From Neiella holothuriorum (lineage in GTDB: Bacteria; Pseudomonadota; Gammaproteobacteria; Enterobacterales; Neiellaceae), in contig NZ_JAHZSS010000019.1 of assembly GCF_019457915.1 (NCBI RefSeq), positions 32,851 to 96,850 on the forward strand: a stretch of 64,000 bases of DNA, in the 5' to 3' direction. Of the stretch, positions 55,903-64,000 are shown piece by piece. Position 1 is the stretch's first letter. The number at the start of each line of letters is the position of its first letter. The position numbers and the translations under genes were made by a program. Below the pieces are notes generated by a model. That model saw nothing but the letters and a program-made list of their open reading frames with translations. It was not told where the DNA came from and did no database searches.

Positions 55903-56943
55903 GTGAGCGAGAACAAACCTTCCTTGAGTTACAAAGACGCGGGTGTTGATATTGATGCCGGTAACGCATTAGTAGACCGCATCAAACACGTTGCGAAACG
56001 CACATCCCGTCCCGAAGTCATGGGGGGATTAGGTGGCTTTGGTGCACTTTGCCAACTGCCGACCAATTACGATGAGCCTGTACTCGTTGCTGGCACTGAT
56101 GGTGTGGGTACTAAATTACGCTTAGCCATTGATCTTAAAAAACATGACACCGTTGGTATCGACTTGGTGGCAATGTGTGTGAACGATCTAATCGTACAAG
56201 GTGCCGAACCGCTGTTTTTCCTCGACTATTACGCGACCGGCAAATTGGCTATTGATACTGCAGCCGATGTCGTCACTGGCATTGGTGCGGGCTGTGAACT
56301 TTCCGGTTGTGCACTGATTGGTGGTGAAACAGCTGAAATGCCAGGCATGTACGAAGGTGATGATTACGACATCGCTGGTTTCTGCGTTGGCGTGGTTGAG
56401 AAGTCAAAAGTCCTCGATGGCACTAAAGTCGCTGCCGGCGATGCCTTAATTGCACTGGGTTCAAGTGGCCCGCACTCAAACGGCTACTCTTTAGTTCGCA
56501 AAATTCTAGAAGTATCCGGAGCGGACACCAGCGAAGCATTTGGCGACAAAACACTGGGCGAAGCACTGCTCGAACCAACGCGCATCTACGTTAAATCCGT
56601 ACTTGAGCTGCTAAAAACAACAGACGTGCACGCGATTAGCCACATTACTGGCGGCGGTTTCTGGGAAAATATTCCTCGCGTCCTGCCAGCCAACACCAAA
56701 GCCGTCATTGACGGTAACTCATGGCAGTGGCCAGAAATTTTCAACTGGCTGCAGGCCAATGGCAATGTTGAAACTCATGAAATGTATCGCACCTTCAACT
56801 GTGGTGTGGGCTTAGTCATTGCCCTGCCTGTGGATCAAGTTGATGCCGCGCTGACGTTGCTGAAAGAGCAAGGTGAAGATGCCTGGTTGATTGGTTCAAT
56901 TGCCGCCGCTGAACAAAACGAAGAGCAGGTCGAAATTAAGTGA
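55903..56943 (+). CDS. purM: Phosphoribosylformylglycinamidine cyclo-ligase
   Basis: Fifth step of purine synthesis (FGAM to AIR). 346 residues from GTG 55903 (GAGG seven bases upstream), against E. coli 345; a longer frame from 55804 is spurious. Motifs: [58 protein letters not shown] and [11 protein letters not shown]. It overlaps purN by four bases (GTGA). The upstream region carries no clear PurR box. Confidence 0.97.
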   Translation: MSENKPSLSYKDAGVDIDAGNALVDRIKHVAKRTSRPEVMGGLGGFGALCQLPTNYDEPVLVAGTDGVGTKLRLAIDLKKHDTVGIDLVAMCVNDLIVQGAEPLFFLDYYATGKLAIDTAADVVTGIGAGCELSGCALIGGETAEMPGMYEGDDYDIAGFCVGVVEKSKVLDGTKVAAGDALIALGSSGPHSNGYSLVRKILEVSGADTSEAFGDKTLGEALLEPTRIYVKSVLELLKTTDVHAISHITGGGFWENIPRVLPANTKAVIDGNSWQWPEIFNWLQANGNVETHEMYRTFNCGVGLVIALPVDQVDAALTLLKEQGEDAWLIGSIAAAEQNEEQVEIK

Positions 56944-57590
56944 TAACCGATAAAGCACGCATCCTTGTCTTGCTCTCTGGTAATGGCAGCAACTTACAAG
57001 CCATTCTTGATGAATCTGCCGCGGGTCACCTCGCTGGTGACGTGGTTGGCGTTATTGCCAACCGCTCTGATGCCTACGGCTTAGAACGAGCAGGTTCTGC
57101 ATCAATTCCAACCAAGGTGCTTGAACACACCTTGTTTGCCAGCCGAGAAGATTACGACGAATCGCTGGCAGGGCTCATTGATACGTTTGAGCCAGACATC
57201 ATCGTGCTTGCCGGTTTCATGCGCATCCTCACAGCAGATTTAGTACGTCGTTATCAGGGCAAAATGATCAATATTCACCCGTCCCTGTTACCGAAATACA
57301 CCGGGCTAAACACTCACCGCAGAGCCATCGAAGCTGGCGACAAAGAGCACGGTTGTTCCGTGCATTTTGTCACCGAAGAATTGGACGGAGGCCCTGTCAT
57401 TCTGCAAGCCAAAGTACCAATTTTTGAAGATGATGATGAACAATCGGTGCAACAAAGAGTCCAAGAACAAGAACATCGCATTTTCCCATTGACGGTGCAC
57501 TGGATTGCTACCGGACGCGCAAAGCTCATTGATGGCGTTGCTAATTTAGACGGAAAACCTTTACCTTCGGTTGGATATGCGGCAGATTAA
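56940..57590 (+). CDS. purN: Phosphoribosylglycinamide formyltransferase 1
   Basis: Folate-dependent third step of purine synthesis. 216 residues, starting at GTG 56940. [13 protein letters not shown] near 10, catalytic Asn/His/Asp region: [21 protein letters not shown] (shortened here to [13 protein letters not shown]), [18 protein letters not shown]. Translationally coupled to purM. A DUF3108 gene follows 33 bp later. Confidence 0.97.
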   Translation: MITDKARILVLLSGNGSNLQAILDESAAGHLAGDVVGVIANRSDAYGLERAGSASIPTKVLEHTLFASREDYDESLAGLIDTFEPDIIVLAGFMRILTADLVRRYQGKMINIHPSLLPKYTGLNTHRRAIEAGDKEHGCSVHFVTEELDGGPVILQAKVPIFEDDDEQSVQQRVQEQEHRIFPLTVHWIATGRAKLIDGVANLDGKPLPSVGYAAD

Positions 57591-57623
57591 TTAACAAAAT
57601 AATTACTATTTAGGGGATCTATC

Positions 57624-58361
57624 ATGCGTAATTGGTTGCTGCTTGCATCCATGGTCTGTTTCGCACAATCAAGCTTGGCTAATGATCCCTTTGAATTAGT
57701 TGCGTTTCACAGCAATTACAAAGTCTTCCGTAACGGAAGTGAAGTTGGTAATGGGCAACGCACCTTTCACAATAGTACCGATGGCCGTTGGTATTTCGCC
57801 TCAGAAAGTAACCTTAGCTGGTTCATCCTATCTGATAAACGTAAAGAGCAGAGCTGGCTAAAGTTAACCGATGGTCAGGTAAACTCCGTTGAATACCAAT
57901 TTAACCGCTCCGGCACCGGTCCAGACAAAGAAAGCCACATCATCTTTGACGATGATAAGAAAAGCCTCACCGATATTTACGATGACGACCCATTAGAAAC
58001 AGACTGGAGTGAAGATTTACTCGATCCGGTTGGTTATCAATTACAGATGCGGTTGGATGTTGCTGCCGGCAAAAAAGAGTTGTCTTACCCTGTTTTGTAT
58101 AAAGGTGAGCGACGCGATTACCGCTATGAAGTGGTTGGCGAAGAGCTACTTGACCTACCGATTGGCAAGGTCGAAGCGGTAAAAATCAAGCGTATTCGAA
58201 ACAACAAACGACGCGAAACGTTTGTTTGGTTGTCAAAAGACCATGACTTTATCGTTGCCCGCATCTGGCAATCGAAAGATGGCGAAGAACAAGCTGATTT
58301 GCGCCTAGCCGATTATCAGTTATTTGATGAATCCGCCGCCAATGAGCAAACGGATTCATAA
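57624..58361 (+). CDS. DUF3108 periplasmic protein
   Basis: 245 residues. Signal peptide 1-19 (LLLASMVCFAQSSLA), then a beta-rich soluble protein with the DUF3108 pattern (FHSNYKVFRNGSEVGNGQRT, YEVVGEELLDLPIGKVEAVK, LSKDHDFIVARI). GGGGAT is upstream of the ATG. The domain commonly follows purMN in gammaproteobacteria; its role is unknown. Confidence 0.85.
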   Translation: MRNWLLLASMVCFAQSSLANDPFELVAFHSNYKVFRNGSEVGNGQRTFHNSTDGRWYFASESNLSWFILSDKRKEQSWLKLTDGQVNSVEYQFNRSGTGPDKESHIIFDDDKKSLTDIYDDDPLETDWSEDLLDPVGYQLQMRLDVAAGKKELSYPVLYKGERRDYRYEVVGEELLDLPIGKVEAVKIKRIRNNKRRETFVWLSKDHDFIVARIWQSKDGEEQADLRLADYQLFDESAANEQTDS

Positions 58362-58367
58362 CGGGCG

Positions 58368-59141
58368 TTAATTGCTCGCGAGCAACTCGCCTTCTTTCAA
58401 TAGAATCCACTGGCCTGGCACCATCTCCTGCCACTGTTCATCCTTCGTTAACGGCTGCGTGGCCACGACCGATACAACATCATTGGGCGTGGTTTCTTTG
58501 GCAAAGTCGATTTCCCAATCATTGTCCAACAGCGTTGCTCGGCCAAATGGCGCCCGTCGGGTGATCCAGTGCAACTTAGTAGTGCAGTACGCAAAGAGCC
58601 AGCGGCCGTCGGTCAGCAACATATTGTAGACCCCTTTGGCTCGCAACTTATCAGCATGCTTGGCCACAAACCGAGCGAATGCCTCCGGATTACGAGGGCC
58701 ATTTGGATAGTGCTGTTCAATCTGCCCCAGTAAATAGCAAAATGCCATTTCTGAGTCCGTATTGCCGACCGGCTGAAACGATCCCAGCGGAAGCTGTTTG
58801 TAATCAGATAACTGGCCATTGTGAGCAAACGTCCACATGCGGCCAGCCATTTCGCGCTCAAATGGGTGCGTATTCTCGAGTCGCACGCCGCCGCGATTGG
58901 CCTGCCGAATATGGCCAATTACGATTTCACTTTTAATCGGATACTGCTCAAGTAACTTGGCAATTTTGCTTTGATAACTTGGTTCCGGATCTTTAAAGCT
59001 ACGGCAGCCTTTACCTTCATAAAATGTTAGTCCCCAGCCATCGCGATGCGGGCCGGTTTCACCGCCTCGACGCAGCAAGCCAGAAAAGCTAAAACAAATA
59101 TCCGTGGGCACATTGGCACTCATGGCCAACAACTCGCACAT
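58368..59141 (-). CDS. yafJ: Class II glutamine amidotransferase YafJ
   Basis: 257 residues. After removal of Met, Cys2 (MCELLAMSANVPTD) would be the Ntn nucleophile. RRGGETGPHRDGWGLTFYEG, GHIRQANRGGVRLENTHPF and FAHNGQLSDYKQL are typical YafJ sequences. I choose ATG 59141 so that Cys is residue 2; a frame to 59168 is longer by nine. Activity partner unknown. It is divergent from fadE, as the two genes are near each other in E. coli. Confidence 0.93.
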   Translation of the reverse strand: MCELLAMSANVPTDICFSFSGLLRRGGETGPHRDGWGLTFYEGKGCRSFKDPEPSYQSKIAKLLEQYPIKSEIVIGHIRQANRGGVRLENTHPFEREMAGRMWTFAHNGQLSDYKQLPLGSFQPVGNTDSEMAFCYLLGQIEQHYPNGPRNPEAFARFVAKHADKLRAKGVYNMLLTDGRWLFAYCTTKLHWITRRAPFGRATLLDNDWEIDFAKETTPNDVVSVVATQPLTKDEQWQEMVPGQWILLKEGELLASN

Positions 59142-59206
59142 ATCAACAATTCCACTGAACAAAAACAATTAGCCGTGAATGATAACGCAAATCAGGATCG
59201 ACTCGC

Positions 59207-59235
59207 TTGATCCGAACAAGCGTTTGATCTATTAA
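59207..59235 (+). promoter_or_regulatory. Candidate sigma70 promoter of fadE
   Basis: TTGATC, 17-bp spacer, TATTAA. The predicted start near 59242 places the FadR-type palindrome just downstream, a repressing position. Confidence 0.5.
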
Positions 59236-59248
59236 TACTCTCAACTCG

Positions 59249-59267
59249 TAAGAGGTCTGACCTCTTA
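59249..59267. promoter_or_regulatory. FadR-type operator upstream of fadE
   Basis: A 19-bp perfect palindrome TAAGAGGTC-T-GACCTCTTA. It contains GGTCnGACC, the core of the FadR consensus AACTGGTCnGACCAGTT, and matches 12 of 16 fixed positions. It ends 25 bases before the GTG start. Acyl-CoA-responsive repression of fadE is expected. Confidence 0.75.
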
Positions 59268-59292
59268 AATAATAAAAAGTGAGGGAAGTTCT

Positions 59293-61749
59293 GTGGAAAT
59301 CTTGGTCTGGAGTTTGAGTTTAATTGCAATCATCGGCGTGGTTAGTTACCAACGCCAATCGTTGCTGGTCGCGACACTAGCAACCGCCACTTGGCTGGCG
59401 TTTGGGCAATTTGTACTGTCGGTGCCAGCTTGGAGTTGGTTAATTTGGGCGGCCTTACTCGCACCGCTTAACCTCACCAGTATTCGTCGTAGCCTACTGA
59501 GCCAACCCATGTTGCGGGCTTATCGCGGCATCATGCCGGAAATGTCGACAACCGAACGCGATGCAATTGCGGCGGGCACAACATGGTGGGAAGGTGAATT
59601 ATTTCGCGGTAATCCCGACTGGCAAACGCTACATCGCTACCCGGCTCCAAAGCTGAGTACTGAAGAACAAGCCTTTATTGATGGTCCGGTGGAAACCGTT
59701 TGTCAGATGACCAATGATTTTGAGATCACCCATGAGCGAGCCGATTTACCACCGGAGATCTGGCAATACCTCAAAGACAATGGCTTTTTCGCCATGATCA
59801 TTAAAAAACAGTACGGCGGACTTGAGTTTTCAGCCTACGCACAAAGCTATGTGCTGCAAAAGCTCGCCACCGTCAGCGGTGTGTTAGCCAGTACCGTGGG
59901 TGTACCAAATTCTCTTGGCCCAGGTGAATTACTGCAGCACTACGGCACTGACGAGCAAAAAAATCACTACTTGCCGCGCCTGGCAAAGGGTCAGGAAATT
60001 CCATGTTTTGCCCTAACCAGTCCAGAAGCAGGCTCAGACGCTGGAGCCATTCCCGACCGCGGTACGGTGTGTATGGGCGACTGGAAAGGCCAGCAAGTGC
60101 TTGGCATGCGTTTAACCTGGAATAAGCGCTATATCACACTGGCACCGGTCGCCACCGTGTTGGGTTTGGCATTCAAACTCGATGATCCTGAGCAATTGCT
60201 TGGCGGTGAAAAAGAATTGGGCATTACCTGTGCGTTAATTCCAACCGACACACAAGGCGTCGATATTGGTCGCCGCCACTTCCCGCTGAATATTCCATTT
60301 CAAAATGGCCCGACTCACGGCACTGATGTCTTCGTACCGATTGATTACATCATTGGAGGCCAAACTATGGCCGGTCAGGGCTGGCGTATGCTGGTTGAAT
60401 GTCTATCTGTTGGTCGAGGTATTACATTGCCCGCCAATGCCACTGGCGGCGCTAAGATGGCGGCAATGGCCACGAGTGCTTATGCCCGTATACGCCGCCA
60501 ATTTAAGGTGCCTATTGGTTACTTAGAAGGCATTGAAGAGCCGATGGCTCGAATTGCCGGTAGCGCTTATTTAATGGACGCCGCAGCCAACCTAACAACT
60601 ACGGCTATCGACTTGGGCGAGAAACCATCGGTGATCTCCGCCATCGTTAAGTACCATCTGACTAACCGTGGTCAGCAGGCCATTATCGATGCGATGGATA
60701 TTCAAGGCGGTAAAGGGATTTGTATGGGGCCATCAAATTACCTTGCTCGCGCTTATCAAGGCGCGCCAATTGCGGTAACCGTTGAAGGTGCCAACATTCT
60801 AACCCGCTCGATGATTATTTACGGTCAAGGCGCAATTCGCTGCCATCCTTATGTTTTAGCAGAGCTCGAAGCTGCCAGTCTAACTGATCAAAACAAAGCG
60901 CTGGCCGATTTTGATAAAGCAGTATTCGGCCACATTGGCTTTGCCATTAGCAATGTGTTCCGCTGCTTATGGTTTGGCTGGGGCGGCTATCGTTTCACTA
61001 AATCACCACAGCGCGATGTGACTGCCAGCTACTACCGTCAACTTAACCGCTATTCTGCCAATTTGGCATTGTTGTCGGACATTGCCATGGCAACTCTGGG
61101 CGGTTCATTGAAGCGCCGTGAACGCGTATCGGCTCGACTTGGCGATTTGCTCAGTGAGCTTTATCTAAGCTCAGCGGTGCTCAAACGGTTTGATAATGAC
61201 GGCCGTCCAGCAGAAGACTTACCGCTGGTACAGTGGGCATTAGATGATTCACTGGCACGTTTGCGTCATTCACTCCGCGAACTACTCGACAACTTCCCGG
61301 TTGCCGGAGTTGGCGGATTACTTAAAGTGCTCATCATGCCATTTGGTTTGCCAGCAAAACGCGCCGGCGACAAGCTTGATCATCAAGTAGCAAAACTTGC
61401 GATGACACCAAGTGACACCCGTGATCGCCTAGGACACATGAGCTTTTTGACCGACTGCGACACTAACCCTGTTGGCACGCTACAAGCCACACTCCATGAC
61501 ATCATTGCGGCTGAAGCCTTAGTTGCAAAAGTCAGTCAAGCTAAAGGTGAAAAAGTGCCATTTATATGGCTTGATAAAATTGCCGAAGAAGGACTGCAAC
61601 TTGGCGTTCTCAACGAGAGCGAAGTCCAACTACTTAAGCGTGCTGAAGAAGGTCGCATGAAAGCCATTAACGTTGATGATTTTGACCCACAAGAGTTGGT
61701 CGCGGACAAATCGACGCTGCCACGAAAGGCGCAACAAAACGCCGCTTAA
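59293..61749 (+). CDS. fadE: Acyl-CoA dehydrogenase FadE
   Basis: First step of fatty-acid beta-oxidation, FAD-dependent. 818 residues (E. coli 814). Two N-terminal spans, then the ACAD domain: [20 protein letters not shown], cut here; [19 protein letters not shown]; and the catalytic-region [20 protein letters not shown] long C-terminal DUF1974 domain (about 500-810) completes the FadE type. GTG start at 59293 with GAGGGAAG upstream. Confidence 0.96.
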   Translation: MEILVWSLSLIAIIGVVSYQRQSLLVATLATATWLAFGQFVLSVPAWSWLIWAALLAPLNLTSIRRSLLSQPMLRAYRGIMPEMSTTERDAIAAGTTWWEGELFRGNPDWQTLHRYPAPKLSTEEQAFIDGPVETVCQMTNDFEITHERADLPPEIWQYLKDNGFFAMIIKKQYGGLEFSAYAQSYVLQKLATVSGVLASTVGVPNSLGPGELLQHYGTDEQKNHYLPRLAKGQEIPCFALTSPEAGSDAGAIPDRGTVCMGDWKGQQVLGMRLTWNKRYITLAPVATVLGLAFKLDDPEQLLGGEKELGITCALIPTDTQGVDIGRRHFPLNIPFQNGPTHGTDVFVPIDYIIGGQTMAGQGWRMLVECLSVGRGITLPANATGGAKMAAMATSAYARIRRQFKVPIGYLEGIEEPMARIAGSAYLMDAAANLTTTAIDLGEKPSVISAIVKYHLTNRGQQAIIDAMDIQGGKGICMGPSNYLARAYQGAPIAVTVEGANILTRSMIIYGQGAIRCHPYVLAELEAASLTDQNKALADFDKAVFGHIGFAISNVFRCLWFGWGGYRFTKSPQRDVTASYYRQLNRYSANLALLSDIAMATLGGSLKRRERVSARLGDLLSELYLSSAVLKRFDNDGRPAEDLPLVQWALDDSLARLRHSLRELLDNFPVAGVGGLLKVLIMPFGLPAKRAGDKLDHQVAKLAMTPSDTRDRLGHMSFLTDCDTNPVGTLQATLHDIIAAEALVAKVSQAKGEKVPFIWLDKIAEEGLQLGVLNESEVQLLKRAEEGRMKAINVDDFDPQELVADKSTLPRKAQQNAA

Positions 61750-61794
61750 ATTAAGTATTGATAAAGGGGCGTTAGACCTCAGCACAAATCCTTT

Positions 61795-61832
61795 AGGCGT
61801 CATGGCCTCGCTCGGCACATGGCGCCTTTTTT
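61795..61832 (+). terminator. Rho-independent terminator of fadE
   Basis: AGGCGTCATG and CATGGCGCCT pair at 9 of 10 bases around a 13-base loop, then T5. Confidence 0.75.
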
Positions 61833-61946
61833 GATCGCGTCATAGGGCGTCAGTAATAACCATTGGAGGCAACAATGGCCGTTATGGCTTTTAGAACAAC
61901 CTGATAGATGAAGCATCATGCGAACCATAGCGACGTTAAAACACAC

Positions 61947-63515
61947 CTAGGGCTTAACAGTTTGACGTTGTGCTTGCTTAAACTGATACATCTTGGCATC
62001 GGCGCGGGCAACGGCCTTCTCTGCTGAGTCATCGTCATTTTCGAGTTGGCTGCAACCGTAACTCAAACTCCAGTCGGCATTTATTCGCCGACCGAACGAG
62101 GCAAACATTTTTTCGATACGCTGCATGGTCTGGTTGGCGCCATCAATAGAGCATTCGGGTAACACAATTAAAAATTCATCACCGCCAATACGCGCAGCAT
62201 TATCACTACATCGAATCACGTCTAGAATCGCTTTGGCCGCCCCTTTAATCATCTCATCCCCCTGTTCATGACCCAGACGATCATTCACTCGCTTGAGGTA
62301 ATTGACATCAATAAAGCCTACGCTCAATGGTTTTTTGTTGCGGTAAAAGCGCAGCACTTCTCGCTCCAAATGCTCCATGATCGCCTTGCGATTTTCCAGT
62401 CCAGTAAGTGCATCATGGCGCGCTTCGAACGCCAACTTACTCAGCAACTGCGCCTGCCGATTCTGCGATACGCCGAGCTTCCAGCCTAAAAAAACTAAAA
62501 TTGGCGCTAAGACTAAAAAGACCAGCGCGAGGCCAACCAACAACAAATGCGAACTTTCATCAATAATGCGGCTCGGCACGTGCATCAGTAATGTTATTTT
62601 TTCACTAATGGTGACTTTAAAGTCAGCACTGGGCGCCAGTTCAAACGTGCTGAAGTAGTATTCACCACTTGCTAAACTGAATGAGCCTGTCTCTTCGGCA
62701 TGGATCAGATTCCAAGCTTGCGGATTATCTTTGGCAAAATTAAAAGCGCTGCGTTCCGGCAGCATAAAGCCCCATTCTTTACTGTGATTTGGGTGCCACA
62801 GGTAGTAACCGGCATCGTTCAACAAATAAACCAAGTCCCCCTCATGCACACTCATTTTATTGAGTAATTCATACAGGCGGTTACCGCGATAGTTCAACAA
62901 CCCGACTCCAAGCAGTTGCCCTGCGGCAGAATGGATTGGTGTTGCAAGCCTAATCACGGGATTCAATGGCAGCTGTACTTGGCCATTTTCTTGGTTGAGG
63001 TCAAAGCGCGACAAATATATGTGCTCAGGAGGCAGCGCTGACGCGTCTTTGAAGTAATAGCGATCCGATTTATTCTGTAGCTCCGTTTCGGCAAGAATAG
63101 CCATCGTTTGATCGGCCCGCTGATTGAGCCGAATGACTTCTTTCCCTTTCGCATCGAGAACACGAATCTGATCAAAGCTTTTCTTTAATTCGCCAATTTT
63201 ACGCATCAGCGATGCTAAATATTCTTTGGCCGACGGATCTAAATGGGCAAGCGTTTCGAGCGCCAACGAGCTATGAGAAAAATACACTAAATCGGCCGCC
63301 ACAGCGCTGATCTCTTCAGAGATTTTTTGGCGCATTTCAGCAACTTCGTTGAATTGTTTGGTGGCACGATCATTGATTATTTTGTTGTGAGCATTGTTAT
63401 AAATCACCGTCAACACACACAATAAAAACAAGACTAAACCGAGGCTATAAATCCAAGGCTTTTTGTTTGACCGCAATTCATTGGCAACCACACCAGTTTT
63501 TGTTTTCTCGGACAT
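61947..63515 (-). CDS. dCache-GGDEF diguanylate cyclase
   Basis: 522-residue membrane protein that makes cyclic di-GMP. Span 1 at about 21-41, a periplasmic double-Cache sensor about 45-320 (DAGYYLWHPNHSKEWGF is typical), span 2 at about 325-350 (LLVGLALVFLVLAPILVFLGW), and a GGDEF domain 360-515 with intact ARIGGDEFLIVLPE. An RCSD inhibitory site five residues before GGDEF suggests product inhibition. No EAL domain. Ligand unknown. No strong RBS is seen at the ATG. Confidence 0.93.
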   Translation of the reverse strand: MSEKTKTGVVANELRSNKKPWIYSLGLVLFLLCVLTVIYNNAHNKIINDRATKQFNEVAEMRQKISEEISAVAADLVYFSHSSLALETLAHLDPSAKEYLASLMRKIGELKKSFDQIRVLDAKGKEVIRLNQRADQTMAILAETELQNKSDRYYFKDASALPPEHIYLSRFDLNQENGQVQLPLNPVIRLATPIHSAAGQLLGVGLLNYRGNRLYELLNKMSVHEGDLVYLLNDAGYYLWHPNHSKEWGFMLPERSAFNFAKDNPQAWNLIHAEETGSFSLASGEYYFSTFELAPSADFKVTISEKITLLMHVPSRIIDESSHLLLVGLALVFLVLAPILVFLGWKLGVSQNRQAQLLSKLAFEARHDALTGLENRKAIMEHLEREVLRFYRNKKPLSVGFIDVNYLKRVNDRLGHEQGDEMIKGAAKAILDVIRCSDNAARIGGDEFLIVLPECSIDGANQTMQRIEKMFASFGRRINADWSLSYGCSQLENDDDSAEKAVARADAKMYQFKQAQRQTVKP

Positions 63516-63931
63516 CTATTAAATCAACACCGCTATCCAAACTGCTAATACCAGAATTAACTCAGCCGCCACCATTTATGGTTGAAGCGGAGTGCTTGTG
63601 AAATATTAGTTAATAATCCATAAAAAGTATGTGTGTTTAATCAACTCACGATGGTATTGGGGCTGGTCGATGCACTGCGCAGATCACTTTTCCAACATCT
63701 AGTGGCTTACAATCAATAAATTCCCCCAAAGCCCTTCCCTGTTAAACAGTAGCCTTAGGAAAAATGCAGAGGACGTGGCATTACAACCATTTCCTATCGT
63801 GGTGGGTGTTTGGCGCGGCTAGAGCAATCAAAAACAGATGCGCTGTGTTGCTCAATATTACAGGTGGGAAGTCTGGTATAGCTTTAAGAAATAAAAAAGC
63901 CCCGCTCATCAGAGCAGGGCTTTAAAATAAA
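63516..63931. other. Gap between cyclase gene and tRNA-Asp
   Basis: No gene is seen. The left part should hold the promoter of the cyclase gene; the right end holds the tRNA terminator. Confidence 0.5.
63893..63924 (-). terminator. Terminator of the tRNA-Asp transcript
   Basis: On the minus strand AAAGCCCTGCTC-TGAT-GAGCGGGGC (one mismatch) followed by T6, eight bases after the tRNA 3' end. Confidence 0.85.
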
Positions 63932-64000
63932 TGGCGGAGTGGACGGGACTCGAACCCGCGACCCCCGGCGTGACAGGCCGGTATTCTAACCAACTGAACT
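63932..64000 (-). tRNA. tRNA-Asp (GTC), 5' end beyond window
   Basis: 69 of about 77 bases. The anticodon stem has CCTGTCACG, the T arm GGGTTCGAGTCCC, and the CCA end is encoded (TGG at 63932-63934 on the plus strand). Only the first eight bases of the acceptor strand are missing. The sequence agrees with E. coli tRNA-Asp over most of its length. Confidence 0.95.

Overview
The window is 64 kb of an ordinary, densely coded chromosome from a gammaproteobacterium, most likely Alteromonadales-like. This rests on conserved gene order: recR-htpG-adk with hemH nearby, dapA-bamC opposite bcp, bepA and yfgD opposite an AI-2E/PerM exporter, hda near purMN, and fadE opposite yafJ. No phage, plasmid, complete insertion sequence, CRISPR array or rRNA operon was seen. 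One tRNA-Asp is cut by the right edge and an Amt-sensor gene by the left edge. Start codons are often TTG or GTG with good ribosome binding sites.

Layout. 1-10 kb (minus strand): an ammonium transporter fused to a PAS sensor behind a sigma54-type promoter, a transglutaminase-like/TPR lipoprotein, an RND efflux operon behind a palindromic operator, diacylglycerol kinase, a TauE/SafE exporter and a CPA1 Na+/H+ antiporter. 10-18 kb: cysK, asnB, a CE2-type SGNH esterase, a small tyrosine phosphatase, a family 3 binding protein and a PhoD-like phosphatase. 18-24 kb: a TonB-dependent receptor and a lipoprotein built from two tandem copies of one large module. 24-32 kb: a peroxiredoxin-glutaredoxin fusion behind an OxyR-like site, a lipoamide-dehydrogenase-like flavoprotein without its redox cysteines, small membrane and lipoprotein genes, hemH and an S9 peptidase followed by the decayed tail of a second copy.

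32-40 kb: adk, htpG (with a sigma32 promoter), recR, an RlmJ-like methyltransferase, a KefB/YbaL-like antiporter and an orphan crr. 40-48 kb: modABC, an outer-membrane barrel, yffB-dapE, an M15 peptidase, a 59-residue membrane protein, bamC-dapA and bcp. 48.5-49.8 kb: a two-gene insert (DUF4405 and EF-hand) bracketed by two 124-bp copies of the bcp 3' end and terminator. 50-64 kb: an AI-2E/PerM exporter, a TusA-like protein, bepA, yfgD, DUF2069, hda (best start is CTG), DUF2066, purMN, DUF3108, yafJ, fadE (with a FadR-type operator), a dCache-GGDEF cyclase and tRNA-Asp.

What stands out. No large undescribed system such as a defence island or biosynthetic cluster is visible. The best leads are the Amt-PAS fusion, the cysteine-less Lpd-like protein with a six-unit pentapeptide tail, the duplicated lipoprotein module paired with a TonB receptor, the direct-repeat-flanked DUF4405/EF-hand insert, the CTG start of hda, and several well-formed regulatory sites (sigma54, OxyR, sigma32, FadR).
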